Position numbers and translations under genes: made by a program
Notes under the pieces: model-generated
Told to the model about the DNA's origin: nothing
The model's input: only the letters and a program-made list of their open reading frames with translations
Databases searched by the model: none
Assembly (NCBI GenBank): GCA_918807975.1
Contig: OU964932.1
Coordinates: forward strand, 15,965,501 to 16,029,500
Direction of reading: 5' to 3'
From: Aplidium turbinatum
Taxonomy: Eukaryota > Chordata > Ascidiacea > Aplousobranchia > Polyclinidae
Length of the DNA stretch: 64,000 bases
Shown here: positions 27,301 through 33,183 of the stretch, one piece after another
Layout of the letters: the number at the start of each line of letters is the position of its first letter
Numbering within the stretch: position 1 is the stretch's first letter

Positions 27301-30300
27301 ACAAGTCCCACCCATTAAATTTTATTAACAAGCATCGAATCAATGTGAAAAGGGTGGATTTTGTTACTTTGGGTAGACTATAACTGATAGTTTTGATAGA
27401 AAAACTAGCTGTTTACCAAGTTACTCACAAACAAATTAACAGTAAAGTAACTTAACGTTAATTCTCAAGGAACGAAAAAAGTAGAGTGCACGAACTTGGA
27501 AGGAAATGACCGACGTGTGGTGCATGACCTGAGATCTTCGTCATCACCCGGTGTCAAGAAACCGTTCGGACTTGCAGTTGATGGTGGAAAAGTTTATTAT
27601 ACTGACAGGAGGGGGTAACTTTCAGACATTGCTGTGGTAACCTTACAATATTAGAATTGTATTGTGGTCACTTTACGTTATCCTTGTGCTAATCTTACGT
27701 TGCACTTACGTGTATTGATTGGAAAGAAAATCCAACAATTAGTTAGTTACTTCGTTAGATAGTGCATGGTTTTACGTCCTTTGTTCCTCGTATTGCGAGG
27801 ATTGGATGTCAGTAACTTTCGATCCGGCTAATTGATGGGGGCTTTCCTCGTACACCTATTTTGAACGTTGACCGCCACAAGGTTCCCCTTTCGGAGGCCC
27901 GGAGTCCTCTTCCATTCGTTGCACGTGGCCGTACCAACGGAGTCTCCTCCACCATACGACCTCTTCTACTTGGTGGATGTCAAGCCTTACATTTTCCGCC
28001 TACAAAAAGTCGAATATCCTTTGGCATCGATGCAGAATATTAAAACTGTATGACAAGACAACATGATGGAAATACTGTGTCTAGTTCTGAGAATCGAAAG
28101 CGCTTAATCCGGACTGTTTTCTGTGAATAATGAAATATGTTTTTAGTCAATTTGCGAAAATACTGTACGTAGCCTATACTTGCCCGAGTTTATATATTGG
28201 CAATGCATCACAAGTTTGTTTTGGTTTAAAGATGCCTTGGATAAGTTTTCTTTTTAGTTAACAGCAGTACCGTACGTGTTACGTGTATTTTATTAGAGAA
28301 TGTTTGAGTTTATAAGCGTTCTTATAGCCTAAATGGGTCTGCTACTGTTCGGTGAGTCCGATTCGGTGAGATCCTAACCTCTAACCACTACCCCAAACCC
28401 CTAACCCTAAAACGGCAATAATAATTAGGCTACGGTACCCGATAATTTAAAAAAAAAATTGAAAAAATCCCCCGTTAAGAGATCGGACTCACCGAAACGG
28501 GCCATTCCGAGCCTAAATATTACCTTACCGCCGAACTAGTTGGAGTGTTTTTTTTTCTAGTGATCGTTTCTATGCTGTGGACACCACAACAAACACGGAT
28601 AGAAGTCTTCCTGGGCCACTTGGCACTCACGGCCATATGTACGGAGTCGCGATTGCCTACTCTCAGTGCGCTTACGGTGAGCTATGAATTATGTGAACGA
28701 TTTCCGTTTTTATAAAATAGACACTTTTCTATATTTTGTTTCTATTTTAATAAAACCGCAATATGTCGATATCAACATTTTGGATCTTTTTGATGGACTC
28801 TTACATCTAATATAGTTTCGGGAGAGAGTTTGCTTTTTTATACCAAGTTTACCTAAGTTTACGAAATCACAAAAATTGTAACTCAAGTAACTCGCAAGGG
28901 TAGCTCATGCAGACGCATGCAATTGATGCAATAGTCAGGGATATCTAAAGAAGGGGATACGAAGGCTTTTATTACGTCTGACAATAGAAGGGCTTTTGTT
29001 TATCATAAATAATTTGTGTTTATCGTAAAATGGCAATTGGCACCGATAGTAGTTTAATAAATCTTGTTATAATAACTTACATTGCGCTATTAGCATCAGG
29101 CCTGGGTATTCACAGCATGCTCATGGTTGCTTGTTAATTCAACTACCCATATACTTGCTTTACATCTGGCCTACTGCAAAGGCTTTGTTAAAAAAAACAG
29201 CTTACTGGTAACTTTTCAACTGTCTTTGTAGACAGGTATTCTTTGAATATGCTCTACGTAACATTTGCTAACTGTCTTCTGTAGCTCATTGTACCAGTTG
29301 CACTACAAAACTTTCTACGATTTTAAAAAGAACCACATGTTTAAAGCACTACAAACTACCGCCATGGTAGTGTCATGAGAATAAGGCAATCGCTGCGAGC
29401 CTTCATATCCCCTTCTCTAGATATCCCTGGCAATAGTTCACATATTTCAGCTCAGATTCATTTTTTGCTCTCGCGTTAGTTAGCGATAATCATAATCATA
29501 TCATTTTATTTTTTATCATTAATCCGTCCGGGACAAAAAAGATAGCCTACTAGGCTACTAACTACAATAGTCGATATACCAGCACGTTAATGAACGGGAA
29601 AATGAAGGTTTCGCCAATGAGTAGAAACATGTAGATCTTTCAGGAAAACAAAAACCAAGCAATGCTTGATCAATTTCATGGATGGTTAATTATTAAGGAT
29701 GCTCCATTGGCTAAATATAAGAAATAAGCTACAACTTCCTTATAAAACAACCACAATTGTGCCAGTTGTAGCCGACATTTCTGGGTTGAATTCTGAGCGC
29801 AAGCAATTTAGATTGTCACTGTTGTGGTAAAGGAAAGGCAACAAGATGTAGGATTGTAGGCCACCATGATGTAGCCTACGTTCACACGGAGTAACAAAAA
29901 CGCGCTTAACTAATTAGCACATTACCAAAGCTAACTAATTACCAAAGCTAATTAGCATTTTTAAGTGACATTTTCAGATATTTTTGGATAGCGAAACCTT
30001 TAATTGCAAAGAAATTGCATGGGAACTGAAAAAGGAAAATTGTTGATCTCGTGCGAAAGTGATTTCAGCAAAAAATGTTAATTCTGGGTCGTGGCGAAAA
30101 AGGGCTAAAAACATTGACCTGAAAACAAATGCATTGTTTTCGTTATTGATGTTCGAAACCGAAAGTCACCTGGCTTCTTTTGGGCGATTTCATAGGGCTG
30201 GCTATATCACTCAAAGTCAAATAAATTAAACTTAACTTAATGACTGCAATAATGTTTGTTTAGGCTACAACAGATGCAGTCGGAACAATGGAGGATGCTC

Positions 30301-30376
30301 ACATCTGTGTCTTCCGATTCCCAATGGACGGACTTGCAAGTGTCCAGATGGGGACTCCTCATGCACAGAGCCGTAG
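147..30376 (+). CDS. NID: Nidogen (entactin), complete 26-exon gene
   Basis: Secreted basement-membrane glycoprotein that in known animals links laminin and collagen IV networks. Exons: 147-332, 3535-3813, 4252-4385, 4777-4839, 7532-7677, 8334-8528, 9318-9578, 10810-11025, 12393-12502, 13051-13153, 13886-14155, 15171-15299, 16023-16211, 20223-20456, 20731-21000, 21553-21798, 22490-22711, 23471-23583, 24320-24440, 25417-25473, 25976-26194, 26437-26590, 26933-27090, 27470-27614, 28561-28676, 30264-30376. All junctions keep frame; total 4449 nt, 1482 aa (human NID1 1247, NID2 1375). Domain order by residue: signal peptide 1-17, NIDO about 63-230, EGF about 290-330, G2F about 335-560, EGFs about 570-695, TIL about 703-758, five thyroglobulin type-1 repeats about 765-1160, YWTD propeller about 1165-1440, last EGF about 1447-1480. 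Exon 15 has alternative in-frame acceptors (20740, 20758). Most introns are filled with mobile elements. The ancestral nidogen order is clear; the TIL domain and the number of thyroglobulin repeats are unusual. Confidence 0.97.
333..3534 (+). other. Nidogen intron 1
   Basis: AT-rich intron with no coding signal I trust. Its 3' end (about 3253-3478) is one copy of a 220-nt sequence repeated at 5547-5765. Confidence 0.7.
3253..3478 (+). repeat. 220-nt duplicated segment, copy 1
   Basis: Roughly 90% matched by eye to 5547-5765, from GAAAAAGAATTTTTACATTT to TTGGGTGTTCATCAGGA. Same orientation, one copy in intron 1 and one in intron 4. Confidence 0.85.
3535..3813 (+). CDS. NID: Nidogen exon 2: NIDO domain, first part
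   Basis: Opens with VNTDGYISF, the conserved start of NIDO after the FY(D/G) strand ending exon 1. It continues through APFMLDLD-like ([10 protein letters not shown]) and FIVTWHEV motifs. Phase 0 on both sides, acceptor TTTTAG, donor GTCTGA (weak). Confidence 0.93.
4252..4385 (+). CDS. NID: Nidogen exon 3: NIDO domain, second part
   Basis: Encodes [20 protein letters not shown], the hallmark NIDO strand pair found in nidogen and alpha-tectorin. Acceptor TTTTGTAG, donor GTAAGC, ends in phase 2. Confidence 0.93.
4777..4839 (+). CDS. NID: Nidogen exon 4: NIDO linker
   Basis: 63-nt exon encoding [19 protein letters not shown] between the two larger NIDO pieces. Phase 2 in and out, donor GTAAGT at 4840. 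Confidence 0.88.
5547..5765 (+). repeat. 220-nt duplicated segment, copy 2
   Basis: Partner of 3253-3478. No terminal inverted repeat or tail is visible; either an internal fragment of a dispersed element or a local duplication. Confidence 0.85.
5789..5880. repeat. Inverted repeat with 26-bp arms
   Basis: GTTCATCTGATGAAAGTGAA at 5789 is matched by its reverse complement ending at 5880, with a loop of about 40 nt. Confidence 0.85.
5910..7111. mobile_element. hAT-type non-autonomous transposon, 1202 bp
   Basis: Ends CAGTGGCGGCTCGT and ACGAGCCGCCACTG. Perfect 8-bp target duplication ATTGCATT at 5902-5909 and 7112-7119. No transposase seen. Sits in nidogen intron 4 and hosts a second hAT MITE at 5967. 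Confidence 0.93.
5967..6233. mobile_element. hAT-type MITE, 267 bp, nested
   Basis: GC-rich ends CAGGCCCGGATTTAG and CTAAATCCGGCCCTG. Perfect 8-bp duplication GGCTAACC at 5959-5966 and 6234-6241. Inserted in the 5910-7111 element, so it is the younger of the two. Confidence 0.93.
7297..7325. repeat. 29-nt palindrome
   Basis: GAAGATACCCTAAATTTTAG and the following GGTATCTTC form a self-complementary block. A second palindrome around GGGCCTAAAATATAGG lies at about 7355-7385. Confidence 0.8.
7532..7677 (+). CDS. NID: Nidogen exon 5: end of NIDO, basic linker
   Basis: [14 protein letters not shown] completes the NIDO fold (compare GxWIYEI in vertebrates). A linker with RHTKRQ follows, a possible dibasic proprotein-convertase site. 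Donor GTAAGA at 7678, phase 1. Confidence 0.88.
7876..8082 (+). mobile_element. tRNA-derived SINE, family A, copy 1
   Basis: Pol III A box TAGCCGAGTGG and B box GGTTTGACACC in a tRNA-like head (GGCTGCATAGCC). CATTAAGAGTTAGT occurs before (about 7829) and after (about 8086) and may be the target duplication. Body shared with 8155 and 46016. Confidence 0.8.
8155..8303 (+). mobile_element. tRNA-derived SINE, family A, copy 2
   Basis: GCTGCATAGCCGAGTGG head and GGTTCGACACC B box, then CAACCACCATGCGTAAGCCT as in copy 1. Ends just upstream of nidogen exon 6. Confidence 0.8.
8334..8528 (+). CDS. NID: Nidogen exon 6: acidic linker and EGF 1
   Basis: A run of eight aspartates ([10 protein letters not shown]) precedes a six-cysteine EGF module ([10 protein letters not shown] to GKVC). 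It matches the EGF that precedes G2F in all nidogens. Phase 1 in and out. Confidence 0.92.
8529..9317 (+). other. Nidogen intron 6
   Basis: Ordinary AT-rich intron; no repeat or gene recognised. Confidence 0.6.
9318..9578 (+). CDS. NID: Nidogen exon 7: G2F domain, first part
   Basis: Starts the G2F beta-barrel ([14 protein letters not shown], then AYTAISGV and GWLFA motifs). In known nidogens G2F binds perlecan and collagen IV. Phase 1 in and out. Confidence 0.92.
9579..10809 (+). other. Nidogen intron 7
   Basis: Ordinary AT-rich intron; no repeat or gene recognised. Confidence 0.6.
10810..11025 (+). CDS. NID: Nidogen exon 8: G2F domain, middle
   Basis: [19 protein letters not shown] resembles the G2F strand GGxFxRxxxVxF. 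Phase 1 in and out, donor GTAAAG. Confidence 0.92.
11079..11320 (+). mobile_element. tRNA-derived SINE, family C, plus copy
   Basis: tRNA-like head GGCCCCGCTAGCTCAGTGG, B box GGTTCGACTCT, then a body shared with the reverse copy at 24046-24275 and with pieces near 53051 and 54870. Confidence 0.85.
12030..12246. repeat. Foldback (snap-back) element
   Basis: About 90-nt arms: CTGAACTATCACAAGATGTA near 12060 and its reverse complement near 12195-12225, extending outward through AACATGATAT. Short spacer containing CGTTTCGTCAACC. Lies in nidogen intron 8. Confidence 0.85.
12393..12502 (+). CDS. NID: Nidogen exon 9: G2F domain, late part
   Basis: [22 protein letters not shown]-type text with the conserved cysteine of G2F. 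Ends in phase 0 with donor GTAAGT. Confidence 0.9.
13051..13153 (+). CDS. NID: Nidogen exon 10: end of G2F
   Basis: Encodes [20 protein letters not shown] and DNVRYAL, matching the last G2F strands. Donor GTAAAT at 13154, phase 1. Confidence 0.88.
13886..14155 (+). CDS. NID: Nidogen exon 11: EGF 2 and calcium-binding EGF 3
   Basis: Two EGF modules in one exon. The second starts with DFDEC and has the [10 protein letters not shown] core, so it should bind calcium. Phase 1 in and out. Confidence 0.92.
14156..15170 (+). other. Nidogen intron 11
   Basis: Holds a GC-richer patch (14340-14460) with CCGGCCCGGAACCGG and short palindromes made of TGATATCAGG and GGTACCTGATA units at 14540-14620. No gene. 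Confidence 0.6.
15171..15299 (+). CDS. NID: Nidogen exon 12: EGF 4
   Basis: Single EGF module ([14 protein letters not shown] to GYTCEAV). Phase 1 in and out, so the module is symmetrical and shufflable. Donor GTACGG at 15300. Confidence 0.92.
16023..16211 (+). CDS. NID: Nidogen exon 13: TIL (trypsin inhibitor-like) domain
   Basis: A symmetrical phase 1-1 exon with ten cysteines in TIL spacing: [37 protein letters not shown] modules occur in serine-protease inhibitors and mucin/VWF-type proteins. I know of no vertebrate nidogen that has one. Confidence 0.85.
17651..18145. mobile_element. CAGGGATATCTA hAT MITE, copy 1 (495 bp)
   Basis: Ends CAGGGATATCTAAAGAAAGG and CCCCTTCTCTAGATATCCCTG-type. 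Perfect 8-bp duplication GGTAAAAT at 17643-17650 and 18146-18153. Near-identical sister at 28936. Nested in the 16273-18975 element. Confidence 0.94.
18352..18397. repeat. Hairpin with 18-bp perfect stem
   Basis: AAAAATGTGCATACTGTG, six-nt loop, then the exact reverse complement. Inside the 16273-18975 hAT element. Confidence 0.85.
18628..18710 (+). mobile_element. tRNA-like SINE head fragment
   Basis: CACGGCGGTTACCTCAGTGG (A box) and AGATTCGATACC (B box). No body is recognised beyond it. Confidence 0.55.
19489..19727 (+). mobile_element. Full-length tRNA-derived SINE, family B
   Basis: Head GTGGCCGAGTGGTTTCGCC, B box-like GATCGATTCC, and an ATT-repeat tail. Perfect 15-nt target duplication TACTTGCAACAGCTA at 19474-19488 and 19728-19742 shows a recent intact insertion. 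Confidence 0.92.
20223..20456 (+). CDS. NID: Nidogen exon 14: thyroglobulin type-1 repeat 1
   Basis: Complete type-1 repeat: C-x-KAYDAAER, [19 protein letters not shown], then GT and DC. The central CWCV is CWCA here. Phase 1 in and out. Confidence 0.93.
20731..21000 (+). CDS. NID: Nidogen exon 15: thyroglobulin type-1 repeat 2
   Basis: Repeat with [17 protein letters not shown] and CWCVD. The 5' edge is uncertain: AG acceptors before 20731, 20740 and 20758 all keep frame. Alignment to exon 16 favours 20758; the pyrimidine tract favours 20731. Ends phase 1 before GTAAGT. Confidence 0.88.
21553..21798 (+). CDS. NID: Nidogen exon 16: thyroglobulin type-1 repeat 3
   Basis: Near copy of exon 15; about 100 nt from the CNGF codons to the GEGA codons look identical between the two exons, pointing to recent duplication or gene conversion. 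Acceptor TTTGGTAG, donor GTAAGA, phase 1 in and out. Confidence 0.92.
22490..22711 (+). CDS. NID: Nidogen exon 17: divergent thyroglobulin type-1 repeat 4
   Basis: [33 protein letters not shown] and [13 protein letters not shown] follow the type-1 layout. The CWCV core is reduced to FMCV and the QC cysteine is missing, so one disulphide is lost. Phase 1 in and out, donor GTAAGT. Confidence 0.85.
22775..23010. mobile_element. Probable MITE fragment with GAGGCGCCACGAGG end
   Basis: GC-rich start GAGGCGCCACGAGGGGGAGG and later CCTCCCCCAAACAG. TATCACGAAC before and TATCGCGAAC after could be a decayed duplication. The superfamily is unclear. Confidence 0.5.
23027..23205 (+). repeat. Tandem duplication of a 93-nt unit
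   Basis: Unit starts CAGTGCGCACACCTGTTG at 23027 and again at 23120. The copies differ at few positions, so the duplication is recent. Confidence 0.93.
23471..23583 (+). CDS. NID: Nidogen exon 18: thyroglobulin type-1 repeat 5, first half
   Basis: [17 protein letters not shown] and [15 protein letters not shown]. The repeat is split by an intron exactly before the [11 protein letters not shown] half. Ends phase 0, donor GTATGT. Confidence 0.9.
23863..24045 (+). mobile_element. SINE family D, 5'-truncated
   Basis: Shares AGTGGTACTGAATCTTG and GGCTGCATTGACA with the fuller copy at 39021-39276, and the ATT-type 3' tail. Confidence 0.75.
24046..24275 (-). mobile_element. SINE family C, reverse copy
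   Basis: Reverse complement has head CCCGTTAGCTCAATGG and B box GGTTCGACTCTCGGGGTG, with a body like 11079-11320. It abuts the family D fragment and ends 45 nt upstream of nidogen exon 19. Confidence 0.85.
24320..24440 (+). CDS. NID: Nidogen exon 19: thyroglobulin type-1 repeat 5, second half
   Basis: [18 protein letters not shown] then GSR and LLEC complete the repeat; CWCV is CYCV. Donor GTAAGA, phase 1. Confidence 0.9.
24523..25015. mobile_element. hAT-type MITE split by an RTE insertion
   Basis: Left end CAGGGGCA, resumed after the insertion as CATATCCAGCAAG, and right end CCTAGATCCGCCACTG. The flanks GCTATAGT and GTTGTAGC match at 5 of 8, an old decayed duplication. Confidence 0.65.
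24531..24838 (+). mobile_element. RTE-type LINE 3' end
   Basis: Encodes [17 protein letters not shown] and AAGGDND at the C-terminus, typical of RTE-like polyproteins, with a TGATGATGAT tail. 13-nt target duplication ATAGTCAGGGGCA at 24518-24530 and 24839-24851. Confidence 0.88.
25417..25473 (+). CDS. NID: Nidogen exon 20: propeller entry
   Basis: 57-nt exon ending TKAQLVFAQ, equivalent to the THLLYAQ strand that opens the vertebrate nidogen propeller. Donor GTTAGT. Assigned from phase and homology. Confidence 0.8.
25976..26194 (+). CDS. NID: Nidogen exon 21: propeller blade with NVYWTD
   Basis: [19 protein letters not shown] and MRSPEG are the first YWTD (LDL-receptor class B) blade. Donor GTCGGT at 26195 chosen because the next exon restores SPEG-VAVD; GTAGAA at 26199 would break frame. 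Confidence 0.9.
26437..26590 (+). CDS. NID: Nidogen exon 22: propeller blade with NIYWTD
   Basis: [20 protein letters not shown] and [14 protein letters not shown]. Ends in phase 2 before GTAAAG. Confidence 0.92.
26660..26858 (-). mobile_element. SINE family D, reverse copy
   Basis: The reverse complement has the B box GGTTCGATACCCTGTCGGG and the same downstream body as 39021-39276. It lies in nidogen intron 22. Confidence 0.75.
26933..27090 (+). CDS. NID: Nidogen exon 23: propeller blade with MYWTDW
   Basis: [30 protein letters not shown] and LCFVDAG align directly to human nidogen NLYWTDWNRDNPKIE and LCWVDAG. Donor GTAAAA, phase 1. Confidence 0.95.
27470..27614 (+). CDS. NID: Nidogen exon 24: propeller blade with VYYTD
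   Basis: [14 protein letters not shown] and [18 protein letters not shown]. Acceptor TTCTCAAG, donor GTAACT, ends phase 2. Confidence 0.92.
27790..28000 (-). mobile_element. LINE C-terminal fragment
   Basis: The reverse frame reads [17 protein letters not shown], a common C-terminal motif of RTE/L2-like LINE polyproteins. Decayed; edges uncertain. In nidogen intron 24. Confidence 0.6.
28335..28510. mobile_element. GGTCTGCTACT MITE, copy 1 (176 bp)
   Basis: Left end GGGTCTGCTACTGTTCGG, right end AACGGGCCATTCCGA. Perfect 8-bp duplication GCCTAAAT at 28327-28334 and 28511-28518. Interior has telomere-like CCCTAACCCT words. Sisters at 39325 and 49333. Confidence 0.92.
28561..28676 (+). CDS. NID: Nidogen exon 25: last propeller strand
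   Basis: [12 protein letters not shown] then [16 protein letters not shown], matching human LYGITTALSQCPQG. Donor GTGAGC at 28677, phase 1. Confidence 0.92.
28936..29429. mobile_element. CAGGGATATCTA hAT MITE, copy 2 (494 bp)
   Basis: Near-identical to 17651-18145. Perfect 8-bp duplication GCAATAGT at 28928-28935 and 29430-29437. In nidogen intron 25. Confidence 0.94.
29499..29610 (+). repeat. Dispersed repeat, uninterrupted copy
   Basis: TCATTTTATT to CACGTTAATGAACGGG matches the split sequence at 45066-45097 plus 49303-49575. It serves as the empty-site version of that locus. Confidence 0.8.
30264..30376 (+). CDS. NID: Nidogen exon 26: final EGF and stop
   Basis: [19 protein letters not shown] then [15 protein letters not shown] and TAG at 30374. 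Matches the C-terminal EGF of nidogens (NNGGCTHLCL). I see no clear AATAAA within 200 nt downstream. Confidence 0.94.
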
Positions 30377-32886
30377 AATAATAACACAGCAACAGCAAAC
30401 AATCTTTGCGAGGGTGTTGTTACAAACTATTGAAAGATGTCTTTGTATATATAGTCCACGACATAACTTGTTATCTCAATCAAACTTGGTAGAAATGTGT
30501 GACCGAATGTGTACAAAAGTCAAAATATTGGCTCGACAGTGTTGTAATAAGTTAATTTTTATTTTCGTTTGCTAACTCTCCCACTGTCTTTTAATTTGGA
30601 ACAATCTATAAACTAGCTCGCAGATCATCCCAGTTACATCAGTAATTTTAGTTTGTGTGGTTAGGCTAGGTCAGGGGTGGGCAAACTACGGCCCGCGGGA
30701 AATAATTTTCTCAGAATGTTATTAGCATATTATGTTTAAACATGTCTCCTTTATATGTTACTTTGCTAGCAAAAATAGAAATTTTACCTTGTGGACTTTG
30801 TTTGAATTATTCGTTTGGTGCCTAAACATTCTACGTGCTGACAATTATCATCATTTCATTATCGTGATGGCTTGTAATAACAGCCAGCAAAAGTTGCTGG
30901 TAAACTGTAGCAAAAACTGAAACAATGCTCAAACGATGTAAAAATTTAACTTTAGTTAGATGGAAATTAATTTATACCAAAATATTTGTAACGCCTATTT
31001 AGATATTAGTTTGTAAAAGACATCATTTTTTTCTCTGAACGTCACAGTTTGTTGTGATATTCTCGTCATAACAACAATTATTCCGACAAGAAACAACTTG
31101 CATGCAAGATAAATTTAATTTTACTTACCGGTAGCCTACTGATAGGATACAGCATGAATCAGTTTAGGAATTTGTTTGCTTATTTAGGCTGTAACTATCA
31201 TTTGCAAAGGTTTGTTTGACCATGGGTATGTGTTAGACACTTCCCATTTTTGTAACTTAAAATTCCTTTTCACATGTATCTTATCAATAAACCCGTCAAT
31301 ACCACGCAATATGAATATGCTACAGACAGGGATATCTATAACTACGGGATTGGAAACTCTATTCAGTGCTATACATCAGTAGGGTCATCACATTACTACG
31401 ACTACAGAAAGATTAACAAAATAAAATGCCGACTAAAAGGTATACAAAATTCGATTTTACAATATTAATACAAAATATATACTCATATTAAAACTTAATT
31501 GAATATAAAAGTACATTTGCGCTGCTAGAAAAAAAACAATGAATCCAAAAAATGAATAAATGCAACAAGTCCAAAACCGCCTACTGTTGTTCTTTAGCAT
31601 TTTGCGTACTGCAATTCGGATCAGAAGTACGTAAATGAGGAGTGTTCAGCAATCAGTGAAATATGTTGTTGTATCATCAACTTGTTCACAGACCAATCCA
31701 GTACGAAACCAATTCGTTTAAGATGTCATCAGAACTATAACCAATAGTCAGTCTGGAAATTTTTTAAGCAGCAAGCAAAATACAACATGACCACTAATGG
31801 AATATAAACAAACCAGGCAAGAGTAGATTTTACAATTTACAGCAGGTGAATTGATTGTTACACTTTTGGTTGTTCGTTTAGCCTACTACTTGCTGACCTT
31901 TGAGATCAATTTATGTGATTATTTATCACAGCAGCGCACAAAGAAAAGTGACCCTACTGGTGTATAAAATGGTTTTCAGTTCCATAGAGTTTCCAATCCC
32001 GTAGTTATAGATATCCCTGGCTACAGATAGGATACGGTACCGTACTATTAGCCAAGCCAGGTATGAGACTACCATAGGAGGAAGTGGGGCAAAGCAGAGC
32101 AATTTTTCAAAATCCCATATAGCTTTCGCTATATGAAAGATACGGACATTGTCCTATAAACGGGAATGGGCGTGAGCAGCGAAGCGTGCGACTGTACAGT
32201 CAACGTCACTATAGACTAGCAATCAGCTGATCGAGCAATAGTTGTTACTGCGGGCGATTTAACTGTAGGCTATGCATGCATGTACATCAGACAGTTTTCT
32301 CAAAACATTAGATCTGATGTTAAAACATCAGTTGTGGTAACGTGGCTTTTGTTATTGCTGTCGATGTAGTGACGTTTTTTATTTATTTTTTTTGACGTAG
32401 CCTATTCTCGAGCAGTGTTTCTACTTTTTGGTCATTTTGAAAAAAATAAATGAAACAATGGACTTTGGGCCTTGCCAGTGTCATGGAAAACATTTTTTTT
32501 TAAATGTATTCTTGAATGTTCAGTTTACGCATTTTAATGCTTAATTCCCGTTTGAAAATTTCATTCAGTATGCCTTGAATAAGAAAGAAATTTTAAATTC
32601 TAGTTTTCCAAACCTACACTTGTTTTCTCAAAGCTCATGCATCTCTTTCTTCCTTGTTAATTGTATAATAGTTTATCTTTTTTTCGTTGCAACTTATACA
32701 TTCTCTTTCTTTTTTGTTAATTCTATGGTCATGTATAATGGTTTACCCACTCACACACAGCTGTGGCACTGGCGCGGGAAGAACAAATCATAGGCCAAAT
32801 AATTATCATTTCTCTATTGAGATTGAAAACAAAGTTGTAATTCCAGCAAGAATTTTTCAATAGCAAATACTCAGGGAAGTTGGAAA
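30377..32886. other. Spacer between nidogen and NME6
   Basis: No gene seen. Contains a lone hAT-like end (CAGGGGTGGGCAAACT at about 30673) without a visible partner, and the CAGGGATATCT MITE at 31327-32019. The NME6 promoter should lie in its right part. Confidence 0.7.
31327..32019. mobile_element. CAGGGATATCT hAT MITE, second family (693 bp)
   Basis: Terminal inverted repeats of about 36 bp, CAGGGATATCTATAACTACG and its complement. Perfect 8-bp duplication GCTACAGA at 31319-31326 and 32020-32027. Shares only the first 12 bp with the 17651/28936 family. Confidence 0.94.
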
Positions 32887-33183
32887 ATGGGTTGTTTGCA
32901 AATGACACTGGCGTTGGTAAAACCTGACATCGCAGCAAACCCTCGTGTCGTGCAGAGAATTGAAAAAATTATTTTAAGAAACAAGTTTTTCATCATTCGG
33001 CGTAAAACCGTGAGATGGAATAGAAGAAACGCAGAAAAGTTTTATCAAGAACATGCTGGACGTTTTTTTCATAAACGTTTGGTTGAATTTATGTCAAGTG
33101 GGCCCATCATTGCTTTGATTTTAGCCAGAGTCAATGCCATTGCTGAGTGGAGAAAATTGATGGGACCTACCAAAGTATATGAG
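32887..33183 (+). CDS. NME6: NME6 exon 1
   Basis: Contains the KPD motif, the RRxxEKFYxEHxGRFF region and LMGPT, all in the NDPK N-terminal half. The ATG lies 13 nt after an ACTCAG that could be a splice or trans-splice acceptor. Downstream ends in GAG before GTTAGC. Confidence 0.93.
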
